Of a stretch of DNA of 31,294 nt, positions 28,301 to 31,294 are shown piece after piece (the first letter of the stretch is position 1; every line of letters starts with the position of its first letter). Source of the DNA: a virus; IMG/VR virus record IMGVR_UViG_3300010885_032757, positions 1-31,294 of that record. The stretch is one strand, 5' to 3'. Below the pieces are notes generated by a model. It did not search any database. It saw only the letters and a list, made by a program, of their open reading frames with translations, and was not told the DNA's origin. The translations under genes were made by a program, and so were the position numbers.

Positions 28301-28314
28301 ACGCAAATAAATAG
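19354..28314 (+). CDS. Giant multi-domain internal virion (ejected) protein with zincin, sigma-region-2-like and HAD domains
   Basis: A 2986-aa protein ending the structural operon, probably packed in the capsid and injected with DNA. Visible from N to C: Lys/Glu-rich helical region (1-415); small-residue hydrophobic stretches (about 419-665) that may form a membrane channel; zincin-like protease domain with HEMLH (1015-1019) and likely third ligand E1072 or E1073; a sigma-70 region-2-like segment (about 1255-1345); a block with TTWLMGKDGQGGIPQAIQK, AGRTSG (1508-1513) and PIRGRKE (1543-1549); a weak EHVIP motif (1920-1924); a HAD phosphatase domain with DFDDT (2066-2070), ILTARP (2143-2148) and SDD (2200-2202); a block with STGAIMFMNTRSAALQ near 2505 and GRILLVFQNFTMQQSRIVKK near 2669; an Asp then Lys run (2731-2745); and a very basic helical tail (2910-2986). 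I recall the 1450-1550 and 2500-2690 blocks from unannotated giant phage proteins. Enzyme activities are inferred from motifs. Confidence 0.75.
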   Translation: MLEYELNGKIYTEEDLIKAAGGKDKLPAYIKNKGFKPASKKTKQPAKLDERFGEDIYKKTFGFENPAKDQFSEINKTKKKKPIAKNWNEVITAEDLRGEESTVSENLNKKLSRYGLTPEEATFGFNRITIRGDKKQPLYSTINNAGVETATDLPEVAVGADLSKEELAASAKQLNEYIKLHGNKDYIQKVKNENPNLVRTVEQKIQAPSRTFEEKLKVYNEEQINQFENKEEIVKNRLRDSGVPLTKSRKKYIEAVKPTKKDFSTPDEYNAYEAWKKTGQLPLPSTEKLEKFIGEYNNNYRAKKSSEVMSSAPQDQRTMLQALETDREDKSIQKTENLRIQSAELDKKNKAFSEKTTKFEKIPPTPQEFEEYKKEYFALQNESAAYNKEILNVKKDFNNIKAVSEAASKDYSRLNQTGSLLKQTALGLAGGTGDILATGIAATAALTSPATYKGTKTMLKEVLLDPIYSEQKAVGKELESYQRDLQIKDVKSMKDLGRWGAGVLTQMPSSMAMAVTGEVAMPLFFLSGYGSKQYEIASSQDAALSRLKYNTEQIDKGLVAAEDMADVQKQVASDKKTLNISEGVKLTSELLAGTAEVLFEKYGTLGIIKETDNILRSIPPQEIKRQLKVIGKEMGKSAGVEAWTEGLTQFANNVGDIYLLGQDKNFFDGVPDSMAGGAFMGPGFAAMGGAGTVSNNITKAVISELTSKEEFKARNRKLDEIKKLTGLEDVTGLTKTQLNKLTLQPPVKKAVEELIDQIDGEDLRVLDRLGKDFSMEDAKKVGDLNQKLRKITKDWNEASRTGGIDEAQLKSLKDYYQKQYNDVFNEREVMLTDKQLAGKNKKENAQKRITFEATEGYNRYDYRLTKKVFEERRINFSKLSSEDKQKYNDSALAQLTIEKPGVELTNKQIEQRASFLYAGEEISKKLDRDIDAAREFAKEAGFNTKIEVIENEEQLKQKFPNLNEEDLTGFIGKEATEDSDAIEGTNNGFYDDKSDTIIIYRPNAIKTGHASVGSHEMLHALLFRSFKGVGKDANASGLKLLDYLKTAQPALHAIVEQRLEKYNPETYDAYGEEVFNALSDAFKDGKVPNDNVLTQISKTVNKITKGKYGLPEKSTSDILNINSADGKTMYELIKGYNSKTTAQNDKKNKGLRPIGVYDDENPLPISATTSDKNKLSKARIIEVKKKIDNLEEQFDKGDVDYDDYTSRLEAFEIELEKAKKAPEETAKPEVKKVEITEEDADKEIIKNEKGTISSDKVQKIYEEKGLNGAQDIINLFKPITRRLVNRRRDAPGFDEELLRSEIETGDGGILYLIRSYKPEKGVPLAAYINKQLPLRAIAASRRVLDKDFSKDVTEEKGLIAEETVSEAKEKPKYNNALEAKVFTPEILKTATGKIVTIIRTLKNRIDAPVTLNRTVTPLISEIRDEVGKQLDIDIKTMLGGKKDGVLVKELLRNKKYILENMTTTWLMGKDGQGGIPQAIQKQIDGKWVSFPDWVGQKIDREKTTTDQAGRTSGAELVRRLPNVNNNVSNEEFLAQIVGPDGNPIRGRKESLSKAMAEEGAFDIINADFAEEGPIFEAFTTNQERLGYEIVSNMAVDFARQADRGNVKLAKTNVIAVDKIGTEFFDFYAKSNLTTRTLIFKYLDDREFKGINDDTKNKLNDILLRWENAYNDNSDKILNKINIRRRRQQKEEYPTIESFNKYFAKEKEDLRGSKTVLIEGLTKSGLNFVENNREAINEIGNYVFFNLKSQIDKAKNENEKIDFINSFLRTYRAVFTGGEFGKFFTIGNTDLLNKLKKEIKGFDDLGYKIKIIGSNSVIVDKNGINPTFVEEQSTKKGDIKNIIENGIDKLNTNREEQVKTARTDVLNFADFIKGSSMSPKAKAMAIILMRSSTFSPLRTMAKVDSIILDKNNNNPEGYTWEHVIPADEIVRNIMSYALEIPFADKPIPTRENLITLFEESRISLLPKNINNILNTIFKNQMGSNWKIGDDPYNARYFNKNILEVLKANNIDLRPSDLTKLSGEGNTIKKIDFEARKNDLNNINKQEAVLLSLSPEKLSKAKGISVFDFDDTVGLTKGNVLYMMPDGSTGKLNAEEFAKEGSNLLSEGAVFDFSEFSKVVDGKPGPMVEKMKKMIGKFGPDNFFILTARPPDAAVPIHEFLSSIGIDIPLENITGLGNSTAQAKADWMVAKAAEGYNDFYFSDDAIQNVTAVENALKVLDVKSKIQQAKLKLSQSMSIDFNRIIEENKGVESYKVFSDITARRRGLKKNQFDFYVPPSAADFELLLYKFMGKGTLGEEQKKFFQDALINPYINGVDMMDAVRQSIKKEYKALLKSFPEIKKELEKLTPNKNFTYDQAMRVAIWNQYGTEIPGLSQRDTTYLTDLINSDPDLAAFKDGLIVMGRQKDGWLPPSTYWDSDTIVSDLYNITEGSGRKKFLGEFIENTENIFGKFEDGRLSGPNINKVEAVYGTNVREALEDSIYRMINGKNRSIGQDKETTAWSSWVNGSTGAIMFMNTRSAALQMLGAVNFLNWRDNNPYNAGKAFLDQPQYWKDFSRIWNSDKLKERRGGLREDVASAEIANAAAGSKNKVVAVTSYLLKIGYTPTQLADSFAIASGGAPFYRNRINSYLKEGLTEQEAESKAWKDFSKISDETQQSGDPKDISKQQSSAAGRILLVFQNFTMQQSRIVKKAVLDLKNGRGDAKTNISKIAYYLAVQNIMFSTLQQGLFAVMFDDDDEDKDKKKKTKKDAAIDVANGVLDSILRGTGFIGGVAATLKNTVVKYFEEQAKKQKAEYAKVVLEAANMSPPIGSKLRKTYSALQQTKYDKDLIAARGWGVMQDGRVHLGPMYSVTGKLVEVGTNFPMDRLVNKVENVSQAFNSENTAMQRLATGMGYSPWTVGIEGTKGDILIKETAKAKRKEEGLIKAKETRKENAQKLKDSIRSLSIPERRAYRLKIVLEKREKRKEKALKKREERRKKLEMFRKLNANK

Positions 28315-28340
28315 AATAGGCACCATACCTAAGATTGCGT

Positions 28341-28378
28341 AAAAAAGAAGGGGACCACATAAGTGAATCCCCTTTTTT
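28341..28378. terminator. Bidirectional terminator between converging operons
   Basis: AAGGGGA (28348-28354) pairs with TCCCCTT (28368-28374) around a 13-nt loop. On the plus strand the stem runs into six T (28373-28378); on the minus strand the complement of AAAAAAG (28341-28347) gives a U tract as well. It lies in the 65-nt gap between the stop of the giant structural gene and the stop of the minus-strand 70-aa gene, so it can end transcription from both sides. Confidence 0.85.
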
Positions 28379-28379
28379 A

Positions 28380-28592
28380 TTATTCTTCTGTTTCTTCTTT
28401 TTCTTTAAGTTCTTCTTTTGCTTTTTCAGATATTAAAGATATAGCGTGTTCATAACCTGGCATTTCTTTTATTAATTGGTAAACACCAATAGACATAGTC
28501 TTGGTATTTTCTAATTCGGTTAACATAAAATCTACTATTCGAGTTAAAGATTCTATCTTATTCTTCATCATTACTAATTCGTTTTCTTTCAT
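28380..28592 (-). CDS. Small coiled-coil protein of unknown function
   Basis: A 70-aa, charged, wholly helical protein. Residues 1-32 (KNKIESLTRIVDFMLTELEN) have heptad spacing typical of a short coiled coil, and the end is a Lys/Glu run. Its ATG overlaps the stop of the 2OG oxygenase gene as ATGA, so it is probably translated by the same ribosomes, and it is the last gene before the bidirectional terminator. Coupling and the absence of a better frame make it likely real. I do not recognise the family. Oligomerisation or a partner role for the upstream gene products is only a guess. Confidence 0.65.
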   Translation of the reverse strand: MKENELVMMKNKIESLTRIVDFMLTELENTKTMSIGVYQLIKEMPGYEHAISLISEKAKEELKEKEETEE

Positions 28593-29155
28593 TTTTCTAT
28601 TTTATAAAACATTACAAATACTACTCTACTTTCTATAAATTCATTAGGGTATTTACTATGAAAATAATTACAAGGATAAGATATTAATCTATTCTTTTTA
28701 TGACCTATGATTGATCTTAAATACCATAAATCAAGATTATTAGTATCTTCGTCTAACAATCTATTTTGCTCTTTGATACTTATATTTTCAAATCTATCCC
28801 CATGTTTTTTATGTTCCCAAAAAGCCGTGCCATTTAAACCTTCCTGTTTACAATCAGATATAAACAACACGCACGCTTTGTCGGGTTGTTGGTTTTCTAT
28901 TATGGAATCATTATGAATACGCCAATCATTATCTTGCCCTTCTTTAGCTTCCCTAAAAAAGCCTAATATAGGAATTATTTTATTCCCTCCTTCTAACATT
29001 GATATATTATTGCAAATATGATTTATAAACCATTCACTTGGGGTTTTAACCCAAAAGGATTTTCCAGGGGTTTTTATTTCCTGGAATTCATCCTTATTGG
29101 CATTCAATAATTCAATTAAATTATCATCTAAAAAATCGTCCTTTATATAAATCAT
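28589..29155 (-). CDS. 2OG-Fe(II) oxygenase-like protein
   Basis: A 188-aa protein with the core of the 2-oxoglutarate/Fe(II)-dependent dioxygenase fold (prolyl-4-hydroxylase type). WRIHND gives the H-x-D iron pair (H81, D83). NRLISYPCNYFHSKYPNE supplies the distal His (H166). SRVVFVMFY supplies the Arg (R177) expected to bind 2-oxoglutarate. Strands CVLFISD and GTAFWEH lie between, as in the double-stranded beta helix. Length fits a minimal single-domain enzyme. The start overlaps the ribonucleotide reductase stop (ATGA), and its own stop overlaps the next start, so it is translationally coupled on both sides. The substrate is not visible; phage members of this superfamily are proposed to hydroxylate proteins, nucleobases or small molecules. 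Confidence 0.8.
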   Translation of the reverse strand: MIYIKDDFLDDNLIELLNANKDEFQEIKTPGKSFWVKTPSEWFINHICNNISMLEGGNKIIPILGFFREAKEGQDNDWRIHNDSIIENQQPDKACVLFISDCKQEGLNGTAFWEHKKHGDRFENISIKEQNRLLDEDTNNLDLWYLRSIIGHKKNRLISYPCNYFHSKYPNEFIESRVVFVMFYKIEK

Positions 29156-31023
29156 ACTATTTCACAATTACCTCCACCACAAGCAGCAGAATCACCAAAG
29201 TTTGTATTATCTTGAATCTCAATTACTTTAGATAGATCAACATTATGCAATGTAGACATCATCTGTTCATATACTTCTTTAGTGCAATCTTCAAACGGTG
29301 TTTGTTTATATGTTCCTCCATGATAAGGTAACACAGATAAGCCATTATAATATTCTTTATTTGCCCACATCCATTCACCAACAATTTTCCATTCATCATC
29401 ACGCACAGAAACAGTACAAGAAACATTATGAGTATTATTACCTTTATCATGACCTTGCTTAACCCAATCTTTAGAAATCAATTTAACTCTTTCTAATAGA
29501 TCTAATGTTGATTCATGACGTGTTATGGCTCCATCTGGAGCTTTCTGAGGCACAGAAACAACTGCTTGTAATGTTGGATTAAAATATTCATCTTCGATCA
29601 ATTCTGGATGATTTATTGCAAGATAAGAATAGATTGCTTCGTTCTTGCCTAGACGCATACGGCGAATATAATAATCGTTGTGCCAAGCGTGAATACCACT
29701 AGACGTACCAAGCACAAGAGAAGTAGTGCCAGCTGGTTTAACAGCGGTTGTTCTTGCAGCTCTGTTAATGTTAAGGGCAGCAGAGATAACACTATTAGTT
29801 TCTTTAACAACTCTAGCAGCTTCTTCATAATCTAAACATTGTATATTGTGTTTTGATGCAATGCCTGTCATCGATACTCCAAGTAATGCGTCTTTTTCTG
29901 TATTTTTTTTCCATATATCTCTTAAGTAATGAAAGTCTGAATAGGATGCTTGCAATGTGCCAATGAATGATGCGGCAGAAGCTCTAGCATTAAAGTCCTC
30001 TTGACTTTCAATATTAGCCATATTAATCTCTGTAAGATTACAAAACTGATATGGTCTTAAAGCAATCTCACAACAAGGATTTGTGCCCCAATCTTTATCA
30101 TTAGTTAGGTAAATTCCTGGTTCACCAGACCCAGATGCTTCAATACGTTCCCATACTTTATCAAATGTTTTCTTATCAATCTTATGTCTTAACAATACAA
30201 CAGAATTATTTGATCTACCCCTTTGTGGATTATCTTCCCACCAATTACCAGCTTTACAATTTAACATTGCATCTGAATCAAGATCGAATAAACTAATCAT
30301 TGCTGCTCTACGAATACCACCTGCTAAAACGGCATCAGCAATATGGCATTGAATATCATGACATTCAATATCTGTTAGTTTGGATCTATCTTCTTTCTCA
30401 CGTAATACTGCTTCAATTTTTACTAAGGCAATTCTAAGTGGTTCAGGACCAGGTGCTTTACCACCAGCTGTTATAAGTAAAGCTCCTTTAGGTCTTATAT
30501 CAGAAAAGTCAAACTCTATATGTGAGGTTAATCCTCCCGTATAAGATTTAAATAAAGCCTTAACTGCATCTGCCCAACCAATTATACTATCCTGAACAAC
30601 ATACTTTTTCTTACGATTGTAGTTAGGTTTTCTGATTTCAGGAAGTTTCTCAATGTGATGGTTTTGGACCGAATAACCCACTCCAGTCCCTCCAAGAAGT
30701 AAAAACATAGTCTCAGAAAAACTATGAATGCTATCAACAGGTAGGAAAGCACAGTTATAAACGCGAGCATTATTAAGCTCAATAGCTTTACCACCAAATT
30801 GTAGACTTCGCATCGAAGGTAAAACTTTTTTAGTAAATACAAAATTCTTGTAAACTTGTTCAATTGATTCTTTCATTTTTGGGAATTTGGTAGTATGCAT
30901 TTCCATGTTGCGTGTTACTAATTCATCCCAGGTTTCTCTTCTTTCTTTTTTCGGTAAATATTTAGCATACTTAGTGTATACTGTAATGTCACTTAATATT
31001 TGCTTATCTAAGCTTAAACTCAT
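29152..31023 (-). CDS. nrdJ: Class II (adenosylcobalamin-dependent) ribonucleotide reductase
   Basis: Reduces ribonucleotides to deoxyribonucleotides for phage DNA synthesis, generating its thiyl radical from adenosylcobalamin, so no oxygen-dependent second subunit is needed. C91 in YNCAF and C328 in FCNL form the expected redox pair. N315, C317 and E319 in NPCCEI are the active-site Asn, thiyl Cys and Glu, with the 11-residue C317-C328 spacing known from Lactobacillus RTPR (C408/C419). VKPAGTTSLVLGTSSGIHAW and YYIRRMR are further signatures. The C-terminal CGGGNC (C615, C620) is the shuttle dithiol with the same 5-residue spacing as RTPR C731/C736. At 623 aa it is shorter than RTPR (739 aa), as phage versions often are. 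An unusual second Cys (C318) follows the thiyl Cys. It is in an operon with the oxygenase gene. Confidence 0.92.
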   Translation of the reverse strand: MSLSLDKQILSDITVYTKYAKYLPKKERRETWDELVTRNMEMHTTKFPKMKESIEQVYKNFVFTKKVLPSMRSLQFGGKAIELNNARVYNCAFLPVDSIHSFSETMFLLLGGTGVGYSVQNHHIEKLPEIRKPNYNRKKKYVVQDSIIGWADAVKALFKSYTGGLTSHIEFDFSDIRPKGALLITAGGKAPGPEPLRIALVKIEAVLREKEDRSKLTDIECHDIQCHIADAVLAGGIRRAAMISLFDLDSDAMLNCKAGNWWEDNPQRGRSNNSVVLLRHKIDKKTFDKVWERIEASGSGEPGIYLTNDKDWGTNPCCEIALRPYQFCNLTEINMANIESQEDFNARASAASFIGTLQASYSDFHYLRDIWKKNTEKDALLGVSMTGIASKHNIQCLDYEEAARVVKETNSVISAALNINRAARTTAVKPAGTTSLVLGTSSGIHAWHNDYYIRRMRLGKNEAIYSYLAINHPELIEDEYFNPTLQAVVSVPQKAPDGAITRHESTLDLLERVKLISKDWVKQGHDKGNNTHNVSCTVSVRDDEWKIVGEWMWANKEYYNGLSVLPYHGGTYKQTPFEDCTKEVYEQMMSTLHNVDLSKVIEIQDNTNFGDSAACGGGNCEIV

Positions 31024-31037
31024 ATTTATATATTATT

Positions 31038-31226
31038 TTAATTATCTATTTCTAATGCAAAATCCACAAATGGCAAGTACAATACATGCGTTTTAAAATC
31101 CACCTCCTCATAAGTTCTAATACCAAACAATATACCAGGATATATACCTATGGAGAATGTCCACGTTTTTCCCTGTGGTTCTTCCGGCAATGGAGTTGGT
31201 ACAACTTCTTTTTTCTTTTTTGTCAT
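31038..31226 (-). CDS. Small conserved-type phage protein of unknown function
   Basis: A 62-aa protein 14 nt upstream of the ribonucleotide reductase gene on the same strand. The first 18 residues are Lys-rich then Pro/Glu-rich (MTKKKKEVVPTPLPEEPQG), followed by a compact segment KTWTFSIGIYPGILFGIRTY and VLYLPFVDFALEIDN. I recall very similar short proteins from marine phages, where no function is assigned. The hydrophobic segment is broken by charged residues and is not an obvious membrane helix. The next gene upstream ends only 2 nt away, so all belong to one operon. Confidence 0.7.
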   Translation of the reverse strand: MTKKKKEVVPTPLPEEPQGKTWTFSIGIYPGILFGIRTYEEVDFKTHVLYLPFVDFALEIDN

Positions 31227-31228
31227 AA

Positions 31229-31294
31229 TTAATAGTTATTATTGGTTAAATTTAATTCTTCTTGTTTCTTTAATATATCCTTATACTTTATTCT
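31229..31294 (-). CDS. 3' end of a further minus-strand gene (partial)
   Basis: On the minus strand one frame is open from the window edge for 21 codons, reading RIKYKDILKKQEELNLTNNN and a final Tyr before TAA; the other two frames are closed early. It ends 2 nt before the 62-aa gene, matching the tight spacing of this operon. Too little is visible to name a product. The Lys/Glu/Asn composition is like the neighbours. Confidence 0.45.
   Translation of the reverse strand, partial: RIKYKDILKKQEELNLTNNNY

Noticed and set aside
19354-28314. RNA polymerase catalytic motif (DxDGD type) in the giant protein, as in crAss-like phages
   Set aside because: The only Asp-rich motifs are the HAD DFDDT and an Asp/Lys low-complexity run at residues 2731-2745; neither is in a polymerase context.
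28707-28916. 69-aa plus-strand open frame inside the oxygenase gene
   Set aside because: It overlaps the iron-binding motifs of the 2OG oxygenase in the opposite direction and has no supporting context.
1-31294. Diversity-generating reverse transcriptase, lysis genes, integrase, tRNA genes
   Set aside because: I looked for these because of the lectin-type tail domain and the phage context, but no frame or structure in the window supports any of them.

Overview
This window is part of a tailed-phage (podovirus-type) genome, probably infecting a marine or freshwater Bacteroidota host. The sequence is very AT-rich. No gene start has a recognisable Shine-Dalgarno sequence; the starts sit behind A/T-only leaders, often built from ATTAA units, as in Bacteroidota. 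The C-terminal receptor-type domain of the largest tail protein is a FISUMP-type C-type lectin domain, a family common in Bacteroidota proteins. The window contains no tRNA, CRISPR array, integrase, terminase or lysis gene that I could recognise.

Plus strand, 1-28314: an almost gapless virion-structure operon. After the last codons of an upstream gene come portal (802 aa), scaffold-like protein (390 aa), major capsid protein (489 aa), a 283-aa accessory protein flanked by two RNA hairpins, two tail-adaptor or ring-type proteins (304 and 405 aa), a 2235-aa multi-domain tail protein, a 517-aa tail-hub protein, a small GNAT-like protein (135 aa), a 241-aa internal virion protein, a 520-aa protein and a giant 2986-aa protein. 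The last three resemble, in order and character, the ejected internal-core proteins of podoviruses. I infer they enter the host with the DNA.

Minus strand, 28380-31294: a tightly packed operon converging on the structural operon, the two separated by a bidirectional terminator. It holds the end of an upstream gene, a 62-aa protein, an adenosylcobalamin-dependent (class II) ribonucleotide reductase, a 2OG-Fe(II) oxygenase and a 70-aa coiled-coil protein. The last three are joined by ATGA stop/start overlaps. This is nucleotide-metabolism equipment.

The most notable observations are four. (1) A stretch of the giant internal protein (about residues 1255-1345) aligns, by eye and almost without gaps, with sigma-70 region 2. 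The same chain carries a zincin HExxH motif, a HAD phosphatase domain, hydrophobic segments and a very basic tail, so it may be an injected multi-tool that includes a host-RNA-polymerase-targeting module. (2) The 241-aa internal protein ends on A AAA AAG followed by a stop, a 7-nt spacer, a GC-rich hairpin and an open -1 frame of 16 sense codons. This is a candidate programmed -1 frameshift, or alternatively a homopolymer assembly error. (3) The 2235-aa tail protein ends in a C-type-lectin-like domain and could be a diversity-generating-retroelement target. (4) A ring-type protein carries an apparent inserted NGVLQ-type beta domain. All family comparisons are from memory; no database search was possible.
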